A stretch of 64,000 nucleotides of DNA from Perognathus longimembris pacificus (GCF_023159225.1 NC_063167.1:7347734-7411733); one strand, 5' to 3'. Counted from the first letter of the stretch, positions 22,141 to 32,938 are shown. The notes: generated by a model from the letters alone, not told the origin. Translations and numbers: made by a program.

Positions 22141-22400
22141 CCCCTCCCCACCCCAACAGACTTGTGACACGTTTGCTGTTTGGAGATGGGAGGGGCACTG
22201 TCTTCGTCACCCCGAAACGTTGAGCTGAATGACATCGCTCGCAAATCTAATTTCCCAACTTGAAAAAGGCCGTGTCTATCCAGGCTCCGCCTCGCGCTAA
22301 CCACTGGCAAACCCCTCTTCGTCTCTGCTTCATCTCTGTTACCTTGGCTTCCCCGTGTGGACGAGCAATGAGATTTGTTGATGTTGTTGTTTTGTTTTTG

Positions 22401-22631
22401 TGCCAGCACTGGGGCTTGAACTCAGGGCCTGAGCACTGTTCCTCTTAGTTTTTTCACTCAAGGCTAGCACTCTACCACTTGAGCCACACAGCTCCTCTCC
22501 CAACTTTTTTGGCGGTTAATGGGAAATAAGAGTCTCGCGAACTTTCCTGCCTGGTTGGCTTTGAACCCCAATCCTCGGATCTCAGCCTCCTGGGTAGCTG
22601 GGATTCCAGGCGCGAGCACTGGCGCCTGGTT
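22401..22631 (-). repeat. 7SL-Geo SINE
   Basis: Reverse full-length copy (gccagcactggggcttgaac ... gagcactggcgcctggttt). Confidence 0.85.
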
Positions 22632-22822
22632 TATGACGAGGTTCTTATTAGATTTGTTATAAGGACTATCACGGCTGTTGGAACTGAGCCTCTACATTCT
22701 TCCTCATTCACTGTTCTAACTGCACATTGCCTTCCCAGGTCAGAAACATGAAGCAAAGATGACTCACAATCTCTTGGAAAATAAACTGCTCCTAAAATCT
22801 CATTTTAAAAAACAAATCTTTC

Positions 22823-23112
22823 CAGGCGTGGCAGCTCCTGTCTGTAATCCTAAGTATTCAGGAGGTGGAGATGGGAACGGACAGGGTCAGGGTTTAAGGC
22901 CAGGAGGGCAGAAACCCAACCCTCCATTCTGCCTCAACCGCTGGAGGCGACACGACCCACCTGTCCTAAGGGGAGCGCGGACCTAGGCCGCTAGCAGTCC
23001 AGGCTGGCCTGGCGTGCACCCACGCAGACCTGATTTGAAGAGCTGGGCTGCGGTTCAAGAGGCAGAATGCCTGCCTGACAGGGGTCCTGAGTTCAAACCC
23101 TGGGACCAACAA
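22823..23112 (+). repeat. Old 7SL + ID dimer
   Basis: Forward: cctgtctgtaatcctaagta and, after an insertion, gggctgcggttcaagaggca / gtcctgagttcaaaccctg. Confidence 0.5.
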
Positions 23113-23407
23113 TACACACACAAGCCCATGTGCACGCGTGCACACACACACACACACACACTCCTATATATCTTAATTAACCTGATTGGCTAGCCACGAT
23201 CTCTGGCACACACTGGGTCAGAATGAGGACGACCACAACATGATCTTGGTTCTCTCTCAAACAAATACAGGCTGAGCACAACTGGAAGGCGCTGGGTGCT
23301 GGATTCGAGGGGAGGCGCGGGGGGCTCTCTGCTCTTGGTGCAACGCCAGCATGGCATGGCCATCACCACTTGCCTGGCAGAATGGTTCATCTTTCTGGGT
23401 CTCCATT

Positions 23408-23461
23408 TCCTTCCTTCCTTCCTTCCTTCCTTCCTTCCTTCCTTCCTTCCTTCCTTCCTTC
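23408..23461. repeat. (CTTC)n microsatellite
   Basis: About 13 CTTC units next to a truncated reverse SINE. Confidence 0.95.
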
Positions 23462-23473
23462 TTCTCACTTGAT

Positions 23474-23656
23474 GTTTTTTTGCCCAAGGCTTAGCGCACT
23501 ACCACTTGAGCCACAGCTCCACTTCTGGCTTTTTAGTGGTTCATTGGAGAGAAGAAGGCCATAGACTTTTCTGCCCGGGCTGGCTTTGAACCACGATCTT
23601 CAGATCTCAGCCTCCTGAGTAGCTGGGATTACAGGTGGGAGCCACTGGTCTGGGTT
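23474..23656 (-). repeat. 7SL-Geo SINE, Geo half truncated
   Basis: Reverse copy whose outer Geo part is replaced by the CTTC repeat; the 7SL half is complete. Confidence 0.8.
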
Positions 23657-24012
23657 CTGAAGGCTCCTTTCCCAGACGGAGGAAAGAGGAGGGACTGAGG
23701 TTTGAAGCTGGGATTCGGAGCAGGATGGAGAACCAAGGCCCAGAGGAGGGCAAGGGACTGGGGTGGCCCCTCCTCCCACGACATCAAGGCCCATGAACTC
23801 ACACACACATGCACACACAGCATGCACACTCGCACACGCATGAACGCATGCACACGGCCCGGCCCTGGTCTCCGGCGTTCAAGTTCATCCTTCAGGAATC
23901 CAGCCCCAGGGATCATGCCCTCTGGTGTAATTCCAGGCAAGGGAGGACAAGCCGGGGAAAACACCCTAGCTTTCCCTCTGGGGAGAAAGGTGCTGCCTGA
24001 GGAAAAGCCTGG

Positions 24013-24103
24013 CGGGGCCGTGGACCCGCCCTGCAGCCCCGCCCTGCAGCCCCGCCCTCCCCACCGGGCCGTGGACCCGCCCTGCAGCCCCGCCCTCCCC
24101 GCC
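24013..24103. repeat. GC-rich short tandem duplication
   Basis: The unit gggccgtggacccgccctgc plus agccccgccct occurs twice with an additional internal copy of the second part. Confidence 0.8.
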
Positions 24104-24217
24104 ACTACGGTTCCTGAAAATCTTCCAGAAAGCAAACAAAAACCCACAGGTCGTGTGGCTTTCCTTTTTTTTTTTTTTCCTGCTTATTTTTTGTTTCTTT
24201 TGTTTACTTTTTGTTCA

Positions 24218-24655
24218 GGTCCTGAGACTTGAACTCAGGGCCTGGACAGTCCCTGAGCTAGTTTTGCTCAAAACTAACGTTCTACCACTTGAGCCACTGC
24301 TCCATTTCCAGCTTTTTTTTTTTTTGGCCAGTCCTGGGGCTTGAACTCAGGGCCTGAGCACTGTCCCTGAGCTCCTTTTGCTCAAGGCTAGCGCTCTACT
24401 TCTTAAGCCACAGCGCCACTTCTGGCTTTTTCTGTTTATGTGGTAATGGAGGAATCGAATCGAACCCAGGGCTTCATGCATGCCAGGCAGGCACTCCACC
24501 ACGAAGCCACGTTCCCAGCCCCTCACTTCCGGCTTTCTGTGGTTCATTGGAGATGAGTCTCACGGGCTTTCCTGCCCAGGCTGGCTTTAAACCACCACTC
24601 AGATCTCAGCCTCCTGAGTAGCTAGGATTGCGGGTGTGAGCCACCGGTGCCTCAT
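24218..24655 (-). repeat. 7SL-Geo SINE split by an IDL-Geo
   Basis: Outer reverse copy: Geo half 24218-24320 and 7SL half 24523-24655. An IDL-Geo element (24325-24522, same strand) sits at the junction, flanked by ttccagctttt and ttccggctttc, a diverged target duplication. Confidence 0.75.
24325..24522 (-). repeat. IDL-Geo SINE nested in a 7SL-Geo copy
   Basis: Complete reverse dimer ending cacgttcccagcccc; younger than its host. Confidence 0.85.
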
Positions 24656-24745
24656 TTTTTTTCTTTTTCATTTTTAAAATAACAACTCTTTTTGTATGCA
24701 CAGAGACAGAGCCATTTCAGGAAAAAGAAAGGTTGTGATGCTGAC

Positions 24746-24751
24746 TTTATT
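24746..24751 (-). terminator. NPPB: NPPB poly(A) signal
   Basis: On the minus strand gtgaaataaagtcagcat, a canonical AATAAA downstream of the AU-rich tract. Confidence 0.75.
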
Positions 24752-24824
24752 TCACTGTGGAAAAGCAATCATCCAGTAGAAAACAGCCGCATAAATACAT
24801 AAATAAATAAAAATAAATAAATAG

Positions 24825-25056
24825 GGGGCTGGGGATATAGCCTAGTGGCAAGAGTGCCTGCCTCGGATACACGAGGCCCTAGGTTCGATTCCCCAGCACC
24901 ACATATACAGAAAACGGCCAGAAGCGGCGCTGTGGCTCAAGTGGCAGAGTGCTAGCCTTGAGCGGGAAGAAGCCAGGGACAGTGCTCAGGCCCTGAGTCC
25001 AAGGCCCAGGACTGGCCAAAAAAAAAAAATAAATAAAAAAATAAAAAAAAAAAATA
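24825..25056 (+). repeat. IDL-Geo SINE inside NPPB 3'UTR
   Basis: Complete forward dimer (gggctggggatatagcctag ... aggactggcc) with an A-rich tail. It is flanked by identical aaataaataaatag at 24811-24824 and 25057-25070, taken as the target duplication, though low in complexity. Antisense to NPPB. Confidence 0.9.
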
Positions 25057-25178
25057 AAAATAAATAAATAGGAAGTCGACTGGGAGGGCAGGGTGTGTGG
25101 CCTGGCTCCAGCATGTCAGGAGACGGGGAAGGAGCCTCTCCCGGAGCCGGAAGCCCACGAGTACAGCCACGACGTTGC

Positions 25179-26230
25179 CTAAGTTGGCTTCAGCACTGTG
25201 GAGGGAAAAGAGAGGGGTGAGAAGAGCCTCCGGGGGGAAACTGAGGCAGAAGCTGAGATTCTCATACATCCTTCACCCCAAGCCAAAGGAGGACCTAGGT
25301 GTGTGTAAGTGTGTGTGTGTGAGTCCTGGGTCTTGAACTCGGGGCCTTGTGCTCTCCATTCGCTTTTTTCCTCCACTGACACCACACTTCCACTGCTGGT
25401 TTGTTTGGTGGTGGTTGTTTCTAGCTCATTGGAGATAAGAGTCCCATGGACTTTCCTGCCTGGGCTGGCTTTGAACCTTGATCCTCAGGTCTCAGCCTCC
25501 TGAGTAGCTGGGATGCCAGGCGTGAGCCGCCAGCCTGGGGCCTCAGCCGACCTCGGTGCTCGAGGCTCTGGGATGATGCACTCCCAGGACTTGGGTTTCC
25601 TCCTCTGTGAAATGGGATAGGCCACTCCTCAGAGCCCGGGTCCCGGCTGAGGACAGGAAGCTGGGGGGGTGGGGGGGCCTGCTCACTGTTTTCTCCAGGT
25701 CTCCCCACCCACAGAGAGGCCTAGGCCTGGCTCCCAGCCTCACCATTGCAGCCCAGGCCTCTGACAGAGCTGATCCGGTCTATCCTCTGCCCGAAGCAGC
25801 CTCTTCTGAACACCTTCCGGGAGACTTGCCCCCTCGGGGCCTGGTAGGTGCTTCCGCTGTGCCCCAAGTCGCCGTCCACGGCCTCCCCAGATCCCGACGG
25901 GCTTTGGTAGTGTGGAAGCGATTCCGCGGCCGTGGGCTCTGCCTCCATCCCGGAGGACACCTGGCCCCTCACACGATCGAGCAGCTCCTGTGGTAGGTCA
26001 GGAAGCTGGGGTCTCAGCCACACACCCTGGGGCTCCCCCCCGCCCGGCGCCCAGTCCTTCAGCTTTTCCCAGTCTCCCCCCAGGCCAGCAGCCCCGCACC
26101 GTCCCTCTGGGCTCACCTGGATTTCCCCTGCCTCTGAACCCTGGCCCGAGGCTGCCAGCGGGTGGGGCCGGCCTCCCAGGGGCCACCAGGACCAGAGAAG
26201 GAGCAGCAGGATGGCGACGGAGGGCGCCAT
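25179..26230 (-). CDS. NPPB: NPPB, prepro-brain natriuretic peptide (complete)
   Basis: Ventricular hormone precursor, paralogue of NPPA; the peptide acts on NPR1. Exons 26117-26230 (38 codons), 25744-25987 (81 codons plus 1 base) and 25179-25195 (17 bases, stop TAG) join in frame to 124 aa. Residues 1-22 are a signal peptide (MAPSVAILLLLLWSWWPLGG, cleavage before HPL). The hormone ring is Cys102-Cys118 with CFGQRIDRIS and GLGC, 17 residues as in the family; the tail is NVLKPT. Between signal and hormone the sequence is poorly conserved, normal for BNP. Oddities: the processing site corresponding to human RAPR reads QAPR (residues 87-90), so the furin P4 Arg is missing, while an Arg-Arg pair lies two residues before Cys102 (99-100). 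Introns of 129 and 548 bases, GT-AG. Confidence 0.97.
25321..25540 (-). repeat. 7SL-Geo SINE in NPPB intron 2
   Basis: Sense-oriented with NPPB; occupies about 40% of the 548-base intron (25196-25743). Confidence 0.8.
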
Positions 26231-26284
26231 GGCGGGAGACCTGTGTGTCTGGAGGGCCCTGCCGCGGGAGTCGGGGCCCCGGCT

Positions 26285-26400
26285 GCTCTCCTGACTTCCC
26301 GGGGCGAGCCGTGGCCCTTTTATTGCGGGTCTGGGTGTCGGCCAGCCCTTCCCCGGAGGGGAGGGGGAGTTATCTCTGATTTATCAGCCACATTCCCGCA
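26285..26400 (-). promoter_or_regulatory. NPPB: NPPB proximal promoter
   Basis: TATA-like AATAAAAGGG on the minus strand at 26315-26324 predicts a start near 26290. Two GATA sites, 26370-26375 and 26381-26386 (TGATAAATCAGAGATAA arrangement), and an M-CAT box GGAATG (26391-26396) follow upstream, as in the known rat Nppb promoter. Confidence 0.85.
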
Positions 26401-26774
26401 GGCTGAGCTCAGGCCCTGAGAATGCACCCCTCCAGGCCCGACTGACTGGAGAGGAGCACTGTGGGCCGGGGTGGCGGCTGGGGCGTCAGGCCATGTATAG
26501 AAGTGGGCTGGGCTGGGCTGGGGGGGGCCCCACCGACAGGGCTCCTCCATCTCTTGCTGCTTCCCTTCTGGCAGAAATCTGGAGGCCTTTCTGTGGCACG
26601 GTTCCCCTGTCCTCACCCCAACTGTAGTTGGAGGTGGCAGGGAGCACCCCGGGGTTCCCCAGACCCAACGTGGGGTGCAAGGGGGTTACTCATCCACAAC
26701 AGCCCCAGCCAGTGACCCCCATCTTCCATCTGTCTCCCCTCCCAGGGACTTTTGTTTTGTTGTTTTCTTTTCGG

Positions 26775-26985
26775 TTGGCCATGGGGCTTGAACTCAGGGC
26801 CTGGGCACAGTCCCTGAGTTCTTTAGGCTCAAGGCTAGCGCTCTACCAACTGGGAGCCACGGTGCCGTTTCCAGTTTTCTGGTGGTTAATTGAAGGTAAG
26901 AGTCTCACCGACTTTCCTGCCCGAGCTGGCATTGAACCACAGTCCTCAGATCTCAGCCTCCTGAGTAGCCACTGGCACCAGGCCC
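26775..26985 (-). repeat. 7SL-Geo SINE
   Basis: Reverse copy; Geo half with the variant ctaccaactgggagccacgg. Confidence 0.8.
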
Positions 26986-27499
26986 CTGGAGAGTTTCCCA
27001 GAGCCCCCCTCACTCAGCCTGGGCCTGGTTACCTTGTACCCCGCGTGGCGCTGTCCGCGGTGCTGACCACCCCAGGAGACCTTGGCATGAACTCTCAAGA
27101 CGGCCAGAGAGACCCACGTGCGGCCAGGGGCGCAACACCACGGGGACCCCACCTTGCCGCCCGTGACCCCCAACCTTGTGAGCCTCTCCTTGTGAGGCTC
27201 CTTCTCCAAGGTCAACCGATTACCGCCCGAGAATGACAAAGGACGTGTGGAACGCTGCCCCTTACTGATTTGACTGGAATTCTGCCTGCACGGCCTGGAG
27301 ATGAGGTCATTCCAGAGGCCTTCCATGGCCTCTCTGGTGCCAGCCTCTCTCCTCCCTCCCCTAACCCCCCCCAGCCAAAAAACACTCCGGGGGGGAAAAA
27401 GAAGAGATGGCTCTCTACCGCGGGGAGCCAGTGACCCTTCTTCTCCTGATCACCAGGCTCACACTTGGGTCTGAGATGCCCATCTGTGATGATAAATGA

Positions 27500-27603
27500 G
27501 GCTGTGAGTGGTGGAGGGACGCCTACCTGTAATCCCAGCACTTGGGAGGCTGAGGCAGGAGGGGGGGGGGTTGGGGGCCAAGCCAGGGCTACATGAAGAT
27601 ATA
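27500..27603 (+). repeat. B1-like monomer
   Basis: Forward: cctgtaatcccagcacttgg, gaggctgaggcaggagg and gggctacatgaag, close to canonical B1. Confidence 0.75.
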
Positions 27604-27624
27604 GTCATCATTGAAAAAGTACAG

Positions 27625-27821
27625 GGCTAGGAATGTGGCCTAGTGGTAGAGTGCTTGCCTCGTATACATGAAGCCCTGGGTTCGATTCCTCAGCACCACA
27701 TAGACAGAAACAGAAGACGGCCAGAAGTAGCGCTGTGGCTCAAGTGGTAGAGCACTAGCTTTGAGTAACAAAAGCTCAGGAACAATACCCAGGACCTGAG
27801 TTCAAAGCCCAGAACTGGTGC
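27625..27821 (+). repeat. IDL-Geo SINE
   Basis: Forward full-length dimer (ggctaggaatgtggcctagt ... agcccagaactgg). Confidence 0.9.
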
Positions 27822-27838
27822 ACATGCATGCATGTGTG

Positions 27839-27840
<2 letters not shown>

Positions 27841-27872
<32 letters not shown>
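27841..27872. repeat. (CA)n microsatellite
   Basis: 16 CA units downstream of the IDL-Geo copy. Confidence 0.95.
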
Positions 27873-27874
<2 letters not shown>

Positions 27875-27983
27875 TCTGACAGGTATGGAGTGAAAAAAGA
27901 ACCACTATTAATCCTCATTTTTCAGGCAAAGAAACCGAGTTCACATGACTTAATCTACGTGGGGGGGGAGGTGCGCACACGCA

Positions 27984-28157
27984 CGTGCCAGTACTCTACC
28001 ACATGAGCCATACCTTCTTGTCCAGTTTTTTTCTAGTTAACTGGAGATAAGAGTCTCACAGATATCCCTGGGCCTGGGCTGGCTTTGAACTGTGATTCTC
28101 AGATCTCAGATTTCTGAGTAGCTAGGATGACAGGAATGAGCCACTGGCGCCTGGCTG
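27984..28157 (-). repeat. 7SL-Geo SINE, Geo half truncated
   Basis: Reverse; begins within the Geo half (gtgccagtactctaccacat) and keeps a complete 7SL half. Confidence 0.75.
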
Positions 28158-28929
28158 TGAATGAAAGCCTGGGGCAGGGAAGAGAAAGCCAAAGAATGAT
28201 CTCTCTCTCTCTCTCTCCCTATCTCTCTCCGCCCCCCTCCTCATTCTCCCTCCCATTGCTACAATCTCCTAAGAAGGGATTCTGCCCCTATTGTCCTCAT
28301 ACCTGACATTCTGATGGCGTGGCGGAAGCTCCTGGAGCCAGCAGTCCTTGAAGCTAGATTACTTTGGACTTTCAGATTGTGTGACTAAATCTGCCTCTGC
28401 TGAGCTGACCAAGCCAACTCACGTTAGCTTTCTGCCACTTCCACTTCCCGCATTTTTCACCGACAGCTCCCTGGAGATGCTGCCTGCCATCTTCTTGTCA
28501 CCGCCTGTCTTGTTTGGGGGAAGCTGCGCCATCTCTGCCCTTGGTGGCATCCCGGGCTCCCAGAATGTTCTGCACACTTTCTCATTTAGCTCCCGCCTCT
28601 TGCCATGCCCGCTAATCCCCTGAATGCTGACAAGAAATAGGAAATGTTCTTAATTACTAGCTTTCCAAAAGCGTTACGAGAGCAGGACAGAAAGACCGGA
28701 AGCCTGGTTTTGTCGTTGGTTTCCTCTGGTTTTTTCTCTCAGTCATGTCTGCAGGAGGGGAGGCAGGGGCAGAGGGACAGGCCCAGGAAGCAGCGGGCCT
28801 GACGTTTGCCTTCCAGTTGCATCTGCCCACATTGGGCACGCAGACGTCTCCCCACGAGGCCCAAGAGGAGTTTATTATTAAGAGGTTCGTCCCAGTGTGT
28901 CTGAAATCTCTGCGTTGGGGGACGCAGGG

Positions 28930-29100
28930 AGCGGTACCGGGGCTTGAACTCGGGGCCTCAAGCCTTGCTTAGCTTTTGCACGTCGCCTCGTCCGGCTCTC
29001 TGACCGTCCGCTGGAGATGAGTCTGTAGCTCTGTCTGCCTGGACTGACTTCACACCCAGGTCCCCGGGTCTCAGCCTCCCGAGCGGCTGGGATCACTTGG
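28930..29100 (-). repeat. 7SL-Geo SINE, GC-shifted
   Basis: Reverse, diverged copy with many CpG (gtaccggggcttgaactcgg; gtctcagcctcccgagcggc). Confidence 0.65.
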
Positions 29101-29496
29101 TGACCCTCCAGCCTCTGGGTGGACATCTGATATCTTCAAGGACTGGAAGGAATCTTCAAGGGGCCCTGGAGGGGTGGCTGCCGGTGGGGGGGGGGAGTAT
29201 GGGGGGGGTCTCGCGGGCGCCCCCGTCTGGCCAGGGCAGGCACTCACTGCCCATCTGCAGACATGGCAGCCCTCCCCCCCCCCCACTCCCCCACCCCTTG
29301 GCTGATCACAGGAGTTCCACCACTGGGCCCCGCCCCACCTCAGGGAAGAGAACGAGGCTCCTACCCCCCATCCTGGCATCCTGGCTCTGCTCTGAGCCAC
29401 CCACCTCACTGGCCTGTCTCCCCACCTGTGCCGCCTGACAAGGTGGGCAGCCCCCCTGCGCTGCTGCTCCCCGTGAGGGAACAGGAACTGTGTCTA

Positions 29497-29712
29497 TGGG
29501 CTGGGAAGATGGCCTCATGGTAGAGCGCTTGCCTCATATACATGAAGCCCTGGGTTCGATTCCCCAGCACCACATATATAGAAAATGACCAGAAGAGCTG
29601 TGGCTCAAGTGGCAGAGTGCTAGCCTTGAGCAAAAAGACCAGGGACAGTGCTCAGGCTCTGAGTTCAAGCCCCAGGACTGGCCAAAAATACAAATAAAAA
29701 ATAATAATAATA
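29497..29712 (+). repeat. IDL-Geo SINE with intact 17-bp target duplication
   Basis: Forward dimer plus A-rich tail, flanked by identical aacaggaactgtgtcta at 29480-29496 and 29713-29729. The Geo half has a short deletion (ccagaagagctgtggctc). Confidence 0.95.
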
Positions 29713-29837
29713 AACAGGAACTGTGTCTAGACAGCAGCTCGTTCCGGGCCAGCGGGGGGGGGGGGGGGGGGACGGGGCCACGCCTGTCTCCAACAACAAA
29801 CTAGAGAGCAGGAAAGGAGGAAAAAGAAGGGGGGGGA

Positions 29838-29935
29838 GGGAGATCCATGAGACTCTCATCTCCAATGAATCACCCAAAAGCCAGAAGGGGAGCGGTGGCT
29901 GAAGTGGTAGAGCGCCAGCCTTGAATGGAAAAACA
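29838..29935 (+). repeat. 7SL-Geo SINE fragment
   Basis: Forward fragment across the junction of the halves (gactctcatctccaatgaat; ggctgaagtggtagagcgcc). Confidence 0.6.
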
Positions 29936-30496
29936 AAAGAAAAAAAAAACAAAATAAATGTAAAAAAACCCAGCCCCCCCCCCCATGAAACCTCCCAAGT
30001 GACCTTCCTTTGAAGGACCACCTGCCTTCCGTGAGGACCCTGGCTGATGCCGTCCGCCATCGTCATCCCCTTCGTCAGTGTCAGCTCCATCATCCTCCCT
30101 CTGAGTCGGCCGCCTCCTCCTCCCCCCGCGGCTGCAGCTGCACCTGCTCTTCACACAGCTTCCTGGCCATGACCAGGGCAGAGAGGCCGAGCCAGGCTGT
30201 CAGGATGGGGACAGAGGGAGCCCTCGGGCCTGCCCAGGCGGCAGGAAAGAGCCAGGCTGTCATTGACTAAGGCAGGCCTCTGGCTGGGGGCCTCCCACTC
30301 TCCGCTGCTGCGTCTCCCCGGGGGTCCCCAGACCAGCGGGGCTGGTGGGGAAGGGGTGATTCACACGTGACTGTCGTCCCAGCTCTCCCGCCTGGCCTGG
30401 CTCCGGCCGCTGGGACAGCTGGGCCTGGGCGGAGGGGCCGGGAGGCCTCCCGGTGGGCAGCTTCCCAACGGGATGTGGAGGGGGCAGCGGCGGACC

Positions 30497-30560
30497 CTCA
30501 GAGGAAGGTTCTGGACAGGCTGGACTCTCGGAGGAAGGTTCTGGACAGGCTCTTGTGGTG
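30497..30560. repeat. 32-bp direct duplication
   Basis: ggaggaaggttctggacagg occurs twice, 32 bases apart (first copy begins gaggaagg after a C-A change). Confidence 0.8.
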
Positions 30561-30614
30561 CAGCCACCTCATTTGAAATAGGCCACGCTTTCTTCCAGTA
30601 AGCAGGTACCACTG

Positions 30615-30768
30615 GGTTCCCGAGGCTCGCACCTGTCATTCCAGCTACTCAGGAGACTGAGAGCTGAGGATCACAGTTCAAAGCCAGCCCAGGCAAGGAA
30701 GTCCCTGGGACTCTTCAATAAACCACTAGAAAACCAAGTGGTAGCCTTGAGTCAAAGAGCTCAGGGAC

Positions 30769-30772
<4 letters not shown>
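30615..30772 (+). repeat. 7SL-Geo SINE, internally deleted
   Basis: Forward; the Geo A-box region is partly deleted (aaccaagtggtagccttgag). The tail is a CA repeat. Confidence 0.75.

Positions 30773-30809
<37 letters not shown>
30773..30809. repeat. (CA)n microsatellite
   Basis: About 18 CA units at the SINE tail. Confidence 0.95.
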
Positions 30810-30811
<2 letters not shown>

Positions 30812-31321
30812 GGGCTTGTTCCTAGGGGAGTTGTTGAGTCCGGGAAGGTGATGTTGGAGACAAGACTTGGAGGAGGCAAGGAGGGAATGATGTTCCAGAC
30901 AGAGGGAACCGCCAGTGCAAAGGCCCTGTGGCAGGGATCCACAATGAAGGTGCTAGCCAGGCTCACTGCCTGTGGTGCTCTAGAGAGTGCTGGCCCGTGT
31001 CTTCCCGTTTCCAGTGGCTCCTGAGGGTCTTTGGCTCGGAGACGCTGCCTCTCTGCCACACCCCCCCCACTGCCGACACTCGGGTTCTCTTTGTCTGGGT
31101 CCCCTTTCCCTGGGTCTCCATGTTGTTCTTAAGGAGAGCTGTGATAGGATGTAGAGACACCCATTCAGAACCCTTAAGGACAGGTGCAGACTTCCTTTTA
31201 ATAGGGCTTAGGGTGTGACCATTCCAGCTTCTAACCTGACAATTGTTGATTTCACGCTGTCAGTCGTGTGTGTGCGCGTGCGTGCGCACACGCGCACACA
31301 CAGGTGTGCACACACACACAC

Positions 31322-31550
31322 AGGCTGGTGCTGGACTTGAACTCAGAACCTAGGCACTGTCCTTTAGCTTTTTTGCACAAGGCTGCCATCTACCACGTGA
31401 CCCGCAGCTCCACTTCCAGCTTTTTGCTGGATCATTGGAGATAATATATATATATCACAGATTTGCCTTCCGGGCTGCTGGGCCTCGATCCTCCGCGCTC
31501 AGCCTCCTGAGCCGCTAGGCTGGCAGACGGGAGCCGCGGGGGGCCCGGCC
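31322..31550 (-). repeat. 7SL-Geo SINE
   Basis: Reverse; the 7SL half carries a small TA expansion (31445-31456). Confidence 0.7.
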
Positions 31551-32310
31551 TCTCCGGATGGTTCCTGGTGCCAGCACCCCGTGTGCAGGGCGAGGGGGAG
31601 GCGGGCGGCCCGAGGTCAGGGTCAGCTCATGAATGGCCGGGCCGTCGTGAATGGCTGTCCCGGAACCTACACAGCGGGTATTAATAGCGTGGCCTCCCAG
31701 GAGGACAGGCTGTACGGGAAGAGGCCTCGTGACGGCCCCACCCGGGAGCCCAGCGCCAGCCAAGGGGCCGCCTCGCCATTTCAGGAGAGAACTTTCTGCC
31801 CATTCTTCCAACAGCAGCCAGCCTCCCCCCCCATACCATCGCCTCCAGACCTGGCACGCGGGGGGGGGGGGGGGTCTGATCACGTGCCAGCTCCAAGGGG
31901 CGGCTGGGCTTCCTGGTGCCTGCCACACCCCGGGACCGCCCTGCACCCCACATCTGAACCGACCTGGCCTCCTGCAAGGGCCTTCCAGCTCAGGGCTGGC
32001 TTCCTGCCTGTGTTCACGAGGGAAGGCCTCTCTCTCTCTCTCTCTGTCCTCTCTTCCCCTTGGAGGTAGAAGAGGAAGTGAGGGGAAAGCACTTCATGGA
32101 GTACAAAATCCCTGGTTGTTGGGGGGTGGGGGGCACAAAGCTGAAGTCAGATTGGAGGGACCCCAAGCTCTAAGAATGGAAGATCCTGAGCTCCTTGTGC
32201 TGACTCTGGCTCCAGTGCCCAGGCCCTGCCTGGCATACAGCAGGCGCTCAGCAAAGCGCTGTGGAATGGGTAAACGAGCACCTGACACGCCCGTTTAGAA
32301 AAGAGGTGAT

Positions 32311-32545
32311 GGAGCCAGGCACGGTGGCTCGTGCCTGTAACCCTGGCTACCCTGGAAGCAGAGCTCTGAGGGTTATGGTTTGAAGCCAGTCTGGGAAGAT
32401 AAATCCATGAGACCCTATACTGCCACTGAACCAGCAAAAAGCTGGCAGTGGAAGTGTGGCTCAAGTGGTACAGCACCAGCATTGAGCAAAAACAATTGAA
32501 GCAAGAGTGTGAGACCCCTGAGTTCAAGCCCTAGTACCAGCACAA
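32311..32545 (+). repeat. 7SL-Geo SINE
   Basis: Forward copy starting gccaggcacggtggctcgtg, ending gttcaagccctagtaccagc. Confidence 0.85.
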
Positions 32546-32659
32546 ATTAAAGTAATAGTAATAATACTTGTCTGTATTTGTTAGCTATTGCTGTGTAACA
32601 TAATCTGCCCAAAATTTGGTATCTTAAAACAACAATCACTTCATTTTTTTTCTTTTTTT

Positions 32660-32851
32660 GGCCAGTCCTGGGGCTTGGACTCTGGACCTGAGCACTGTCC
32701 CTGGCTTTTCTTTGCTCAAGGCTAGCACTCTGCCACCTGAGCCACAGCGCCCCTTCTGGCCATTTTCTATATATGTGGTGCTGGGGAATCGAACTGAGAG
32801 CTTCATGTATATGAGGCAGGCACTCTTGCCACTAGGCCATATCCCCAGCCC
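32660..32851 (-). repeat. IDL-Geo SINE
   Basis: Reverse complete dimer preceded by a T-rich tail and ending ccatatccccagccc. Confidence 0.9.
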
Positions 32852-32891
32852 ACAAAGGGACATTATTTCATGTAGTAAAAGACTTCTTTCT

Positions 32892-32895
<4 letters not shown>

Positions 32896-32926
<31 letters not shown>
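32896..32926. repeat. (GT)n microsatellite
   Basis: About 15 GT units before a reverse SINE. Confidence 0.95.
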
Positions 32927-32927
<1 letters not shown>

Positions 32928-32938
32928 ACGCACGCACG

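Larger units (their letters stand above)
18600..24724. other. NPPA-NPPB intergenic region
   Basis: No gene found. Unique stretches lie at 18600-19000, 19930-20300, 20580-21015, 21300-22040, 22635-22820, 23120-23400 and 23660-24150; the rest is SINEs and simple repeats. The stretch 20620-21000 is the longest without repeats and the best conserved-element candidate. Confidence 0.6.
24725..25178 (-). other. NPPB: NPPB 3'UTR with SINE insertion
   Basis: Starts after the TAG at 25179-25181 (minus). AATAAA lies at 24746-24751 (plus TTTATT), with a predicted end near 24725. The mRNA-strand UUAUUUAUUU-type AU-rich tract, typical of NPPB, is interrupted by an IDL-Geo SINE. Confidence 0.75.

Noticed and set aside
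23370..23660. Possible CRISPR-like or bacterial repeat structures
   Set aside because: All regular repeats are eukaryotic micro- and minisatellites or SINEs; spacer-like organisation is absent.
27627..27700. tRNA-like sequences with A and B boxes
   Set aside because: They are ID-like SINE monomers; no intact cloverleaf with an acceptor stem was seen.
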